The notes beneath the pieces were generated by a model. That model ran no database searches. It saw only the letters and a program-made list of their open reading frames with translations, and was not told the DNA's origin. A DNA stretch of 64,000 nucleotides from Roseiarcus sp963741845. GTDB taxonomy: Bacteria > Pseudomonadota > Alphaproteobacteria > Rhizobiales > Beijerinckiaceae. Numbering within the stretch: the stretch's first letter is position 1; each line of letters starts with the position of its first letter. The position numbers were made by a program, and so were the translations under genes. Positions 39,135 through 47,397 of this stretch are shown one piece after another. Where the stretch lies: the NCBI GenBank assembly GCA_963741845.1, contig CAVUJV010000023.1:62001-126000 (forward strand). The letters run 5' to 3'.

Positions 39135-39607
39135 GTTCCTTCCCGATGCGTGCGGCGGATCCGATCGCGGAACCGGATTTCGCTGGGGCAGGCGTTCGGA
39201 AGGCAAACTGCGGGCGCCGCCTCGGAAGCTTGCAATCCGTCCGTCTCGTGCCGAGCATAGGCAAGCGCGGCGGCGGTTGCTTGTCTGTGGGCGCCACCCG
39301 GGTTTGCTTCTGCGTCGCGCCACGAGGCGGGTCGGCCGAGGGTTGGCCGACGGACGGCGGGTTGACTGGTATATTAGAAAACGCTAATAATAAGCTCGGG
39401 CGGGCCGCTGAAAGACGTTCGGGTGATCGCACTCCAAACGGCCGGCTTTCCTGACGAAGTCGCGATGCCTACATCGAGAGGTCGACGCCTGGGCGCTGAC
39501 GCAGCCGCCCAGACGGCCTCGTATTTCGTCCATAGGCTGAACGCGTGGCTTGTGCAGACATCCATCCGTTTAAGCGCAGCAAAATGTCGAACGAGTGAGA
39601 CCTTCAC
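39135..39607. other. Divergent promoter region between amidase and SoxB-like gene
   Basis: About 470 bp without a supported gene. Its notable element is the inverted repeat at 39372-39389, roughly equidistant (about 220-240 bp) from both start codons, which leaves room for long leaders. Nothing else recognisable. Confidence 0.45.
39372..39389. promoter_or_regulatory. Putative sulfur-regulon operator, site A
   Basis: TATTAG-AAAACG-CTAATA: perfect 6-bp arms, 6-bp spacer. It lies between the amidase and the SoxB-like gene. On the opposite strand it reads TATTAG-CGTTTT-CTAATA, matching sites B and D, which also have TTTT before the right arm. It is the most symmetrical of the four copies. Confidence 0.7.
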
Positions 39608-41288
39608 ATGCAAAACAGTTGGACGCGCAGGCGCCTTTTAACCTCCGCCGGACTTTCCGCGCTCGGCGCGGGCCTGGGTCTTGTGACGCCGGGCGTATCG
39701 GCGGGGGCGCAGGAGACGGCCTCGGCTTCTGCCGGCAAGCGCCTGACGCTGCTGCATTTCACGGACAGCCACGCGCAGCTCGAAACCCATCTCGAATACC
39801 TGCCCGGCGCAACGCCCGAATTTCAGATGATGGGCGGCTTCGCCCGGCTCAAAACCGCGATCGACGTGGAGCGGGCGCATTGCGACGGAGCCTGTTTCCT
39901 GTTCGACGGCGGCGACGACTTTCAGGGCTCCGGACCTGCGGCCTGGTCCAACGGCGAGGCCATTCTCGAACCCCTGAAAGCCATGGGGCTCGACGTCTTC
40001 ACGCCCGGCAACTGGGATCCGGCCTATGGTCCGGAGCGCTTCAAGAAGACGATGGCGGACCTCGGCTGCCCGGTCGTCTGCTACAATTTTCACGACACGG
40101 CGACAGGACGCCGGCTGTTTCCCGCGTCCGTGACCCTGGAGCGGCAGGGGGTAAAGATAGCCGTTGTCGGCCTTACCGACATCGGCGCGAGCAAGCGGCA
40201 GCCGCCGTCTGAATTTCACGGCATGGACACGACCCGCATCGAGGGTCTGCGCGACTACGTCAGGGAGCTGCGCGCGCGGGAAAAGCCCGATGTCGTGATC
40301 GCCCTGACCCATACCGGCTTGACGATTGCACGCCAAATCGCTCGCCAGACGCCGGAATTCGATGTCGTATTGTCGGGCCACACGCATGAGCGAACCGCCT
40401 GGCCGATCCTCGAAGGCAATGTGATCGTCGTCGAACCGGGCTGCTTCGGATCCTTTCTGGGCCGGCTCGATCTGACGCTCAAGCCGGAGGGCGGCGTAGC
40501 GGCGCATCACTTCAGGCTGATTCCCGTTCTGGCGCAGGATTACGTCGAGAACCCCGAGGTGAAATCGCTTGTCGACAAATCCCTCGCGCCCCATCGCGCG
40601 CGCCTGGAACAGCAGGCCGGAAAAACCGAGACGGTCCTGATGCGCTATGACGTGCTCGAGACCACAGCGGACGATTTCATCGCCGACGCCGTTCGCGAAG
40701 CCGGAGGCGTCGACATTGGCTTCACGAATGGCTTCCGCTTCGGCGTGCCCGTGCCGCCCCGGCAGGTCACCCAGGGCGATCTCTGGAATCTGTTGCCGAT
40801 GGACGCGCGCGTGAAGCGCGGATGGGTGACGGGCAGGGAGCTCAGAGACTATCTGGAGAGCGAGCTTGAGACGGTGTTCTCCAAGGACCCGTTCAAGCTC
40901 AACGGCGGATGGGGACCGCGCGCCTCGGGAATGACCTTCGAATTTCGCGCGTTCGCCGAGCGCGGCAAAAGGGTCGCGTCGATCAAGGTCGGCGGCCGCG
41001 AGATCGAGGAGAACGGGCGCTACACGATCGCGGGATGCGAGCGCGAGGGCGAGCCCCTCGACGTGATCTGCCGGCATCCCGGCGTGCACGACGTGGAAGT
41101 TCTCCCGATGTCCATCCACGAGAACTCTGGGACGGTATTTCGAGGCGCATCCCGTCATCGCTCCGAAGCGGGACGGCCGGGAAATCGCGCTGGACCTGCC
41201 GCGATCCGTCTTCAGCCAGGACGCGATCGTCGAAGGAGGCGACATTGCCTCCGCCGCGACGACGCCGTCGGGCCTTCCGCCGAAGTAG
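39608..41288 (+). CDS. SoxB-like Tat-exported 5'-nucleotidase-family metallohydrolase, one frameshift
   Basis: About 559 aa. The signal peptide has TRRRLLTSAG, so Tat export is likely. Metal motifs: LLHFTDSHAQ (Asp53, His55), FDGGDDFQGSGPAAW and SGHTHERTAW. Where 5'-nucleotidases have GNHEFD, this protein has GNWDPAYG (134-141); the tryptophan and tyrosine match the GHWEFTYG of SoxB thiosulfohydrolase. The length also matches SoxB (about 570). An extra A near 41128 shifts the C-terminus, which should read TLGRYFEAHPVIAPKRDGRE and stop at 41288. Its operator and location join it to the sulfur island, but SoxB activity is an inference. Confidence 0.75.
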
Positions 41289-41321
41289 GCCCGGGGCCGT
41301 AGCCCTCCAACAGTCGCGACG

Positions 41322-41350
41322 GAGCCGCCGGCCGGACCGGTCGGCGGCTC
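41322..41350 (+). terminator. Hairpin after the SoxB-like gene
   Basis: GAGCCGCCG (41322-41330) pairs perfectly with CGGCGGCTC (41342-41350) across an 11-base loop that can extend the stem. It lies 34 bp after the corrected stop. No T-tract follows, so it may be an RNA-stabilising or Rho-assisted end. Confidence 0.45.
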
Positions 41351-41450
41351 ACGCGGGAGCGCTGTCTCGCGATGCATCGATACATTCAATCGTAGTGATG
41401 AAAATTATGCGTATGACTTGGTCGCGCCGTTCGACGCATTGTCGTTTCCC

Positions 41451-42512
41451 ATGAGCACGTCCCCAGCCTCCCAAGCGGCGTCGATATCGCGGCCATCGAC
41501 GTTCAAGCCTTCAGCGATCTTCGAGCCAATTCCGGGCCTCGCCCTGACCTTCGCCGTTGCAGGCGTGGGCTTCGCGCTGTCGCGGCTTCCCTTCCTCTCG
41601 ACGCTGAGCCCCCTCATTCTTTCGATCCTGATCGGGATGGCGTTCCACAATATCGTCGGAACGCCGGCGATCTGTCGCCCCGGCGTGAAATTCTCGCTTC
41701 GCCGCATCCTGCGCTTAGCCATCATACTCCTCGGGTTGCAGTTGACCGTGTCGCAAGTGCTGGCGGTTGGCGGGACCGGACTATTCGTGGTCGTCGCGAC
41801 GCTTGCGGTCACTTTCGGCTTCACGGTGTGGCTTGGAGCGCGGCTTGGCGTCGATCCGAAATTGAGCCAGCTGATTGCGGCCGGAACGTCGATTTGCGGA
41901 GCCTCGGCGGTCATCGCCGCCAACACGGCGACGGAAGGATCGGACGAGGACGTCGCCTACGCCGTCGCCTGTGTCACGGTGTTCGGCTCCATCTCGATGT
42001 TCGTTTATCCCCTCCTTCCCCATATTCTGGGTCTGAGCACGCATTCGTTCGGCTTGTGGGCGGGCGCCTCGATCCACGAAATCGCGCAGGTCGTCGCCGC
42101 CGCCTTCCAGCATGGCAAGGACGCCGGAGATCTCGCGACGATTTCGAAGCTCGCGCGGGTTATGATGCTTGCCCCGGTGGTCCTGTTGCTCGGCTTCGTC
42201 AAGAACTGGTCGCAACGCAAGGGGGCGGCATCCGGCCAGGCCGTTCGGGCCCGGGCGCCCGCGCCGTGGTTCGTGTTCGGGTTTATCGCCCTGATCGGGT
42301 TCAACAGCTTCGACCTTCTCCCCCATCCTTTCCGCAGCGAATTGATCCAGATCAACGTATTCCTGTTGTCGGCCGCGCTTGCCGCGATGGGGCTTGAAAC
42401 CGACTTCCGCAAACTCAAGGCCAAAGGCTTGCGGCCTCTGGCGCTGGGCGCCGGGGCGTGGATTTTTATCGCGCTCTTCAGCCTCGGCTTGATAAAGGTT
42501 CTCGCTGCATAG
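41451..42512 (+). CDS. YeiH-family putative sulfate exporter
   Basis: A 353-aa inner-membrane protein of the PF03601 (UPF0324/YeiH) family with about ten spans. Family blocks are LSPLILSILIGMAFHNIVG, FSLRRILRLAIILLGLQLT, AAGTSICGASAVIAANTA, ASIHEIAQVVAAAFQHG and the C-terminal GLETDFRKLKAKGLRPLALG. Paracoccus TauZ and related proteins export sulfate or sulfite made in sulfonate or sulfur catabolism. Placed between the SoxB-like gene and sHdr genes, export of the oxidised product fits. The start at 41451 has no clear ribosome-binding site; a TTG at 41418 is the alternative. Confidence 0.85.
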   Translation: MSTSPASQAASISRPSTFKPSAIFEPIPGLALTFAVAGVGFALSRLPFLSTLSPLILSILIGMAFHNIVGTPAICRPGVKFSLRRILRLAIILLGLQLTVSQVLAVGGTGLFVVVATLAVTFGFTVWLGARLGVDPKLSQLIAAGTSICGASAVIAANTATEGSDEDVAYAVACVTVFGSISMFVYPLLPHILGLSTHSFGLWAGASIHEIAQVVAAAFQHGKDAGDLATISKLARVMMLAPVVLLLGFVKNWSQRKGAASGQAVRARAPAPWFVFGFIALIGFNSFDLLPHPFRSELIQINVFLLSAALAAMGLETDFRKLKAKGLRPLALGAGAWIFIALFSLGLIKVLAA

Positions 42513-42520
42513 CGAGAACC
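42497..42520 (+). repeat. Perfect hairpin spanning the yeiH stop and lysR leader
   Basis: GGTTCTCGCT (42497-42506), loop GCAT, AGCGAGAACC (42511-42520). The yeiH stop TAG lies inside it, and the lysR ATG follows nine bases later. It could attenuate lysR expression or act as a binding site. Confidence 0.55.
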
Positions 42521-42528
42521 GGGGCTTC

Positions 42529-43458
42529 ATGACGCTCGAACAGTTGCGGATATTCGCCGCGGTCGCGGAGCAACTTCACGTAACCCGAGCCGCGACGAAA
42601 TTGCGCCTGACCCAATCGGCGGCCAGCGCGGCCATCGCGGCGATCGAGCGGCGCTACGCCACGAAGCTGTTCCTTCGGGTCGGGCGAACGATCAAGCTGA
42701 CCGACGCCGGCGAGGTTCTTCTGACAGCGGCGCGTGTGGTTCTCCGCGACGCGGCCGACGCCGAGCGGGCGCTTGAGGAAATGTCCGGGCTCAAGCGGGG
42801 CAGGATACGCATATACGCCAGCCAGACCATCGCGAATTACTGGCTGCCGAAGCGGCTTCTTCAGTTCAACTCGATCTACCCGCAGATTGCGCTTCTCCTG
42901 ACGATCGGCAACTCGGCGCAGGTCGAAAAGGCGATGATCGAGGGCGAGGCGGATCTTGGACTGGTCGAAGGCGACGCCGGGACGAGCGTGTTGCGTCCGG
43001 AGTCCATTCCGGGCGACCAGCTGGTTCTCGTCGTGGGAACGCAGCATCCCTGGTTCAAGCGGCGACATCTCGACCCTTCCGAACTTGGCGCCACAAAATG
43101 GGTCTTGCGGGAACCCGGGTCCGGGACCCGGCAGGTCTTCGAGTCCGCCGCGAGGGCGATGGGCGTCGATCCGGCGACGCTGGACGTGGTGATGGAGTTC
43201 CCGTCGAACGAGGCCGTGCGCTCGGCGGTCGAAGCCGGCGCGGGCGCGACGGTCCTCTCCGACCTTGTGGTGGCGTCGAGCCTGCGCTACCGGGCTCTCC
43301 GCGCGATCGGCCTGCCGCTGCCGCAGCGCGACTTTACGGTGCTAAGTCACCCGGAGCGCTATCAGAGCAAGGCTCAGTCCGCCTTTCTCAAGATGATTTT
43401 GGCCGAGCGCGTCATCGCCGCCGCCGGCCTGTCCGCGGTGCATTCCGCAGAGGCGTAG
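42529..43458 (+). CDS. LysR-family regulator (YeiE/CbbR-like)
   Basis: A 309-aa protein. The DNA-binding part MTLEQLRIFAAVAEQLHVTR plus LRLTQSAASAAIAAIERRY matches the CbbR/YeiE group. The effector domain has GRIRIYASQTIANYWLPKRL, NSAQVEKAMIEGEADLGLVE and LREPGSGTRQVFE. In enterobacteria the yeiE regulator sits beside yeiH and responds to sulfite, and the same pairing is seen here, 16 bp apart. It probably controls the exporter and perhaps the sulfur genes. It is convergent with the sHdr operon. Confidence 0.87.
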   Translation: MTLEQLRIFAAVAEQLHVTRAATKLRLTQSAASAAIAAIERRYATKLFLRVGRTIKLTDAGEVLLTAARVVLRDAADAERALEEMSGLKRGRIRIYASQTIANYWLPKRLLQFNSIYPQIALLLTIGNSAQVEKAMIEGEADLGLVEGDAGTSVLRPESIPGDQLVLVVGTQHPWFKRRHLDPSELGATKWVLREPGSGTRQVFESAARAMGVDPATLDVVMEFPSNEAVRSAVEAGAGATVLSDLVVASSLRYRALRAIGLPLPQRDFTVLSHPERYQSKAQSAFLKMILAERVIAAAGLSAVHSAEA

Positions 43459-43506
43459 CCTGACAGACTCCATAGCTCCAGGCCCCCGAGCGGGCTCGGC
43501 CTCGCG

Positions 43507-43881
43507 CTAGCTCTTCGGGCGTCTTGCGCGAAGCGGCTGCTTGCCTCTTGCAGGCTGCGGCGCGGCGTCAGCCCCGCAATAAAGATCGTAGAGCGTCGTC
43601 AGCACCGCGTCGACCTCTCGGCCGGCGAGACGATAGTAAATCGTCTGCCCCTCGCGGCGAAAAGTCACGAGGCCCTCGTGGCGGAGCACCGCAAGATGCT
43701 GGGACAGGGCGGACTGACCCAAACCGATGATGCTCTGCAGCTCGCCGACCGATTTTTCCCCCTTCACCAGATTGCAGAGGACGAGCAGCCGCCATTTGCT
43801 GGCGATCGAGCGCAGCATCTTGGCCGCCTGCGTAGCATGTCGCTCGAGGGCGTCCGGCTCGATATTCAGCCGCTGCAACAT
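43507..43881 (-). CDS. shdrR: ArsR-family sulfane-sulfur-sensing repressor sHdrR
   Basis: A 124-aa winged-helix repressor. The recognition region is LQSIIGLGQSALSQHLAVLR, followed by the wing VTFRREGQTIYYRL. Cys36 (LLVLCNLVKG) and Cys102 (LYDLYCGAD) are 66 residues apart, the same spacing as the two redox cysteines of SqrR (41 and 107) and of sHdrR/BigR-type persulfide sensors. Oxidation to a polysulfide bridge would release DNA. The ATG shares its A with the LbpA stop (TGATG). It is the last gene of the sHdr operon, giving autoregulation through site B. Confidence 0.9.
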   Translation of the reverse strand: MLQRLNIEPDALERHATQAAKMLRSIASKWRLLVLCNLVKGEKSVGELQSIIGLGQSALSQHLAVLRHEGLVTFRREGQTIYYRLAGREVDAVLTTLYDLYCGADAAPQPARGKQPLRARRPKS

Positions 43882-44325
43882 CAGGGGGCGCAACCCGCGA
43901 AGCCATCGGCCGCCATTTTGGCTTCGTATGGGGCGGCGACGGCGGCGCCGGGCGTCAGCGTCGCCTTCACCGCGTTCCAGTCCGTGAATTTGAGGCGCAC
44001 AAGCCACCCGGTCGCATAGGGGTCGGTGTTGGCGATCTTCGGATCGGCGATCATCGCGTCGTTGACGGCGACGACCTCGCCGTCCCCCGCCGCCTTCGCC
44101 GGACCGACCCACTTGCCCGAACTCGATCGTCGCGCAGGATTTCCCCGCCTGCACCGAGCGGCCGACCTTCTTGGGCGTGAAGGCGACAAGCTGACCCGCG
44201 AGCGCCGTCGCCACTGTCGTCATGCCCATTTCCACGATCCCATCGCCGACGTCGCGGTACCAGGTATGGTTATCGACGTCGTAAAGCAATTCGTCGGGCA
44301 ACTTGCAGCCGCGAACGCTTGGCAT
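43881..44325 (-). CDS. lbpA: Lipoate-binding protein LbpA (GcvH-like), one frameshift
   Basis: About 147 aa; the lipoylated carrier of sHdr sulfur oxidation, related to glycine-cleavage H protein. It opens VRGCKLPDELLYDVDNHTWY; MTTVATALAGQLVAFTPKKV is the GcvH-like core. An extra base in the AA run at 44120-44121 (plus strand) breaks the frame exactly before the lipoylation site. Corrected, it reads TIESGKWVGPAKAAGDGEV with Lys71 as the modified residue. It then continues NDAMIADPKIANTDPYATGW to the stop at 43881. AGGAGAC lies upstream of the ATG. The distinctive GKWVGP site separates LbpA from true GcvH (SVKAASD). Confidence 0.9.
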
Positions 44326-44335
44326 AATCCGTCTC

Positions 44336-44781
44336 CTAGTTTTTTCCGATTTCTACGCCTTGGCCTTCGCTTTTTTCTAAGCGTAAAGGCCGGGAAGAGC
44401 AACAGAACTCGCCGAGCTTGGCGTTCTCCAGCTTGCCGCCCACGAAGTAGGCAAGGTGCCGCGCGAGGGCGCGCATCATCTCGATGCCCCTGTCCGCCTC
44501 GCCGCGTCCTCAAGCGGCGTCTGAATGAGGTTATAGTGATAGGCCAGCTCGCGGCAGGTCTCTCGACAGGCGTTGAAACTCGGCTCGCCCCGGGCGCCCT
44601 GCCGATGCAAGGCGAGCAGGCGGAATCCTTCGCTGAGTTCCCCCGTCGGCGCAAGGCCGTGCGCCTCGACCCAGGCGCCCAGCGTCTCCTCGCCGAGCGC
44701 CAGGAGGCGGCGCGCTTCGTCTTGCGGCGTCGCGACTGGCGTCGCGTCGATCTCGGCCTCGATCTCGGCGAACGTTCTCAT
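44336..44781 (-). CDS. Hypothetical protein between HdrB2 and LbpA, one frameshift
   Basis: About 149 aa, no family recognised. The N-terminus MRTFAEIEAEIDATPVATPQ overlaps the HdrB2 start frame end. Residues 70-90 hold ACRETCRELAYHYNLIQTPL with a CxxxC pair. The uncorrected frame stops at 44476. One missing base in the CCCC run (44487-44490) restores GGIEMMRALARHLAYFVGGK, LENAKLGEFCCSSRP and a stop at 44336, just before the LbpA ribosome-binding site. Two further cysteines (FCC) appear there. The clean restoration and fit to gene boundaries show that the longer product is real. Function unknown; a small thiol or sulfur-handling partner is conceivable. Confidence 0.7.
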
Positions 44782-45713
44782 CCGAGCCCTTTGCCCTTCA
44801 GGAAAGCGATCGAGTCGGACACATTCTCGTTCAAGCCGACGGCGCGCGACGAAAGGCCCATGGCCAGTCCGAGAAGCTGGGTGAAGTAGACGATCTTCGC
44901 GGTGGTCTTCACGCCAAATCGCTTTTCGGCGCGGATCTGGTGCATTTCAAGCCCGGAATGGCAGGTCGGGCATTCGGTGGCGATGACCTCGGCGCCCGCA
45001 GCCTCCGCCGCGCGGATGATATTGACGACGAGCTTGGTCGAGGTGTCGCTGTCGGACAAGGCATGCGCGCCGCCGCAGCACGCGGTCTTCAAGGGGAACT
45101 CGACGTTCTCGGCCCCGGCGGCGGCCAGGAGGTCATCCATGAAATGCGGCTTCGAGGTCGACTCGGAACCCGCTCCCTTGTCCTTCTCCGGAAAGATATG
45201 CCGCGGGCGCGTGTACATGCAGCCATAATAGTTGGCGACCTTGACCCCTTTCAGGGAGGCCTTGACCCGCTTGGCGAGGTTCTCTTCCCCGATGGCGCGC
45301 TTGATCCAGTCGAGGGCGTGAATGGTCTCGACCTGACCGGGCTGATAGGCCTTGTGCCCCGCCTTGGCCGAGATCTTTGCGACGACTTCGCGCGACGCGG
45401 AATCCTCGGCCAGATCGTATTCGGCCTTCTTCAGATTGTGGTAGCAGCCGTTGCACGGCGCCATGACGACGTTGTGCCCCATCTCATTCGCCGCGATCGA
45501 CATGACCCGGGAGGACAGATAGGTCTGCACCTTGGGATCAATGTTCTTGACCTCCATGGCGCCGCAGCAGTTCCAGTTCTTCACCTCGTCGAGCTCAAGG
45601 CCAAGGGCGGAGCCAAGGGCCTTTGTCGAGCGATTATAGGCGTGGCCCGTACCTTCCAGCGCGCAGCCTGGATAGTAGGCGACCTTCTTGAGCGTGGGCG
45701 AGTTCGTGGACAT
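44778..45713 (-). CDS. shdrB2: Sulfur-oxidising heterodisulfide reductase-like subunit sHdrB2
   Basis: A 311-aa cytoplasmic protein with two cysteine-rich (CCG) domains for non-cubane [4Fe-4S] clusters. Motif one: YYPGCALEGTGHAYNRS, NWNCCGAMEV and MAPCNGCYHNL. Motif two: NYYGCMYTRPRH, TACCGGAHALSD and TECPTCHSGLE. It pairs with HdrC2 in the sHdr complex that oxidises bound sulfane sulfur. The ATG at 45713 has GGAG upstream; a GTG at 45728 overlapping the hdrC2 stop is possible. Confidence 0.93.
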   Translation of the reverse strand: MSTNSPTLKKVAYYPGCALEGTGHAYNRSTKALGSALGLELDEVKNWNCCGAMEVKNIDPKVQTYLSSRVMSIAANEMGHNVVMAPCNGCYHNLKKAEYDLAEDSASREVVAKISAKAGHKAYQPGQVETIHALDWIKRAIGEENLAKRVKASLKGVKVANYYGCMYTRPRHIFPEKDKGAGSESTSKPHFMDDLLAAAGAENVEFPLKTACCGGAHALSDSDTSTKLVVNIIRAAEAAGAEVIATECPTCHSGLEMHQIRAEKRFGVKTTAKIVYFTQLLGLAMGLSSRAVGLNENVSDSIAFLKGKGLG

Positions 45714-45724
45714 CGGGATTCTCC

Positions 45725-46510
45725 TCACTCCGCCGCCCGCGCGAGAGCGTTCGTCTCGCGCTTGGCCACCGCGACCAGTTCTTCGAGGCCGAGCGCTCGA
45801 CGATGCTCGCCCTCTTTTTCTGCGACATAGTCCTTGATCGCGTCACGCGCCGCCGCCCAGCCGCGCGTTCGCGGCGCGATCAGACCCGCAAGCCCCAGAC
45901 GGATCAGCAGCGTGACGGGCAGATGGGCGACCATGCGTTTGACGAGTTCGACGACCCAGTCCTGCATGAGCGGCTGGCCGGTGCGCGCAAAAAAGCTGCG
46001 CACCACTCTTCCCTCCTCGATCTTGCCTGTTTCGATCACCTGCTCGCTGAACACGCCGTCGAAAATGGATGAGGGAGAGGGCTTCGTGTGACCCTTCAGT
46101 TCGAGCCAGTGCGCCGTCGCCTTCATCACGCCCTCGGGCACGACGTCGCGCGGACAGGCGTAAGTGCATTTGTTGCAGGACACGCACTGCCAGATGATGT
46201 CCTTGTCGCGCAGCAACTCCGATTCCATCCCCATGCGGATGAGATAAATCCAGTAGCGGGGATTGAAGTCCGGATTGATGGCGTTGACCGTGCAGGAGTT
46301 GGTGCAGGATCCGCACTGCCAGCAGCGATGAATGTACTCTCCGCCGGGAAGCGCGGCGATCTCCTCCTGCAAATCTTCGTTATAGTCCGAGACGACGCGC
46401 GACTCGATGAACGTGCTCCAATGGCCGGAGACGTCGATCCCGTCGACGACCTTGTGCTCGTGCGACTTGATCGCTTCCGGACGAATGAGGCTCTTTTCGT
46501 GAATTGGCAT
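45725..46510 (-). CDS. shdrC2: Heterodisulfide reductase-like iron-sulfur subunit sHdrC2
   Basis: A 261-aa protein with two [4Fe-4S] motifs: CWQCGSCTNSCTV (near residue 62) and CVSCNKCTYACPRDVVPEG (about 108). It moves electrons between HdrA and HdrB2. The C-terminal half (FARTGQPLMQDWVVELVKRM) is helical with a hydrophobic stretch VTLLIRLGLAGLI, too short to be a sure membrane anchor. The N-terminal HEKSLIRPEAIKSHEHKVVD is characteristic of the sHdr version. Confidence 0.93.
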   Translation of the reverse strand: MPIHEKSLIRPEAIKSHEHKVVDGIDVSGHWSTFIESRVVSDYNEDLQEEIAALPGGEYIHRCWQCGSCTNSCTVNAINPDFNPRYWIYLIRMGMESELLRDKDIIWQCVSCNKCTYACPRDVVPEGVMKATAHWLELKGHTKPSPSSIFDGVFSEQVIETGKIEEGRVVRSFFARTGQPLMQDWVVELVKRMVAHLPVTLLIRLGLAGLIAPRTRGWAAARDAIKDYVAEKEGEHRRALGLEELVAVAKRETNALARAAE

Positions 46511-46519
46511 GACCGGGCC

Positions 46520-47386
46520 TCAGGACAACAGGTTCGAGTCTGCGATCACAAACGCCTCTCCATCGATCGCTTTGAGGCGCGTGCGATTGGAGCCGGCGCG
46601 AACGCCGTCGAGCCCCAGCATCCGGCGGGTGTGCTGCATGGGGTCCTCGGCGGCGGAGAAATCGGTGCGCAAATAGGCGCCGCCCTGCGAAGAGATGTAG
46701 TTGGCGTAGACCTGAGCGCAGAGCAAATCGACATAGAACACGACGTCGCGATAGACGCCGGCGTCGGTCAGATATTGCGCGAGTTCCTCGCGGAGCATGA
46801 GGAAGGTCGCGTAGCCGTCGGGAACGCGAATTTCGCCGAACTGGTCGCCGTCGCCATGCCAGAGCTCGCGAAGGACACCGGAGCCCGTTTTCACGTCCCA
46901 CACCCAGCGGGTCATCAGCGGATAGGCTTCCGGATAGACGTTGTGAAGCACCTCGGCTGCGATGTCGCGCACGAAGCGATGCTCGCGATCCTGAGGATAG
47001 AGCGCGCAAAATGTGGCGATGCGCGCATCGCTGGTCAGGGCGTCGCCATCGAGGAGTCGCGCGAGCCCCTGGCGCATCGCGACGAAACCGGGCTCGTCGA
47101 TGTAGGGGGCGATCCGCCGCCGCGCCGTCGGCATGAAGGTGCAGAGCTGCAGGAAGTCCTGTCGGGTCAGAGCCTCGGCCCCGCCCTTGAACGCGTCGGC
47201 GTAGAGCGCCGCCTTCGCCTTCAAAGCCTCGACATAGCGCTCCATTCCGCCGAGCGGTTCAGAGCCTTGGACAAGCGCGCTCAATGCCTCCTCAAGCGCG
47301 GCGGCGCTGAGGTCCAGCCGTGGCCGCGCAAGCGCCGCATCGGCCGGCGGCGAGACTGCGCGCAATCGGGCGGGCTGCGTGACCAT
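46520..47386 (-). CDS. Conserved sHdr-cluster protein of unknown function (Hyp)
   Basis: A 288-aa protein in the fixed position between hdrA and hdrC2, where known sHdr clusters carry 'hyp/orf2'. Landmarks are ALTRQDFLQLCTFMPTARRR, YPQDREHRFVRDIAAEVLHN, VYPEAYPLMTRWVWDVKTG, SGVLRELWHGDGDQFGEIRV and YANYISSQGGAYLRTDFSAA. It is mostly alpha-helical, without cluster motifs, and probably a scaffold or specificity subunit. The ATG at 47386 is 11 bp after the hdrA stop; an apparent 646-residue fusion with hdrA is due to the hdrA frameshift. Confidence 0.85.
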   Translation of the reverse strand: MVTQPARLRAVSPPADAALARPRLDLSAAALEEALSALVQGSEPLGGMERYVEALKAKAALYADAFKGGAEALTRQDFLQLCTFMPTARRRIAPYIDEPGFVAMRQGLARLLDGDALTSDARIATFCALYPQDREHRFVRDIAAEVLHNVYPEAYPLMTRWVWDVKTGSGVLRELWHGDGDQFGEIRVPDGYATFLMLREELAQYLTDAGVYRDVVFYVDLLCAQVYANYISSQGGAYLRTDFSAAEDPMQHTRRMLGLDGVRAGSNRTRLKAIDGEAFVIADSNLLS

Positions 47387-47397
47387 CGCGAACCCCA

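Noticed and set aside
43881..44325. Glycine cleavage H protein
   Set aside because: The lipoylation site is GKWVGP and there is no gcvT/gcvP nearby; the sHdr neighbourhood identifies LbpA.
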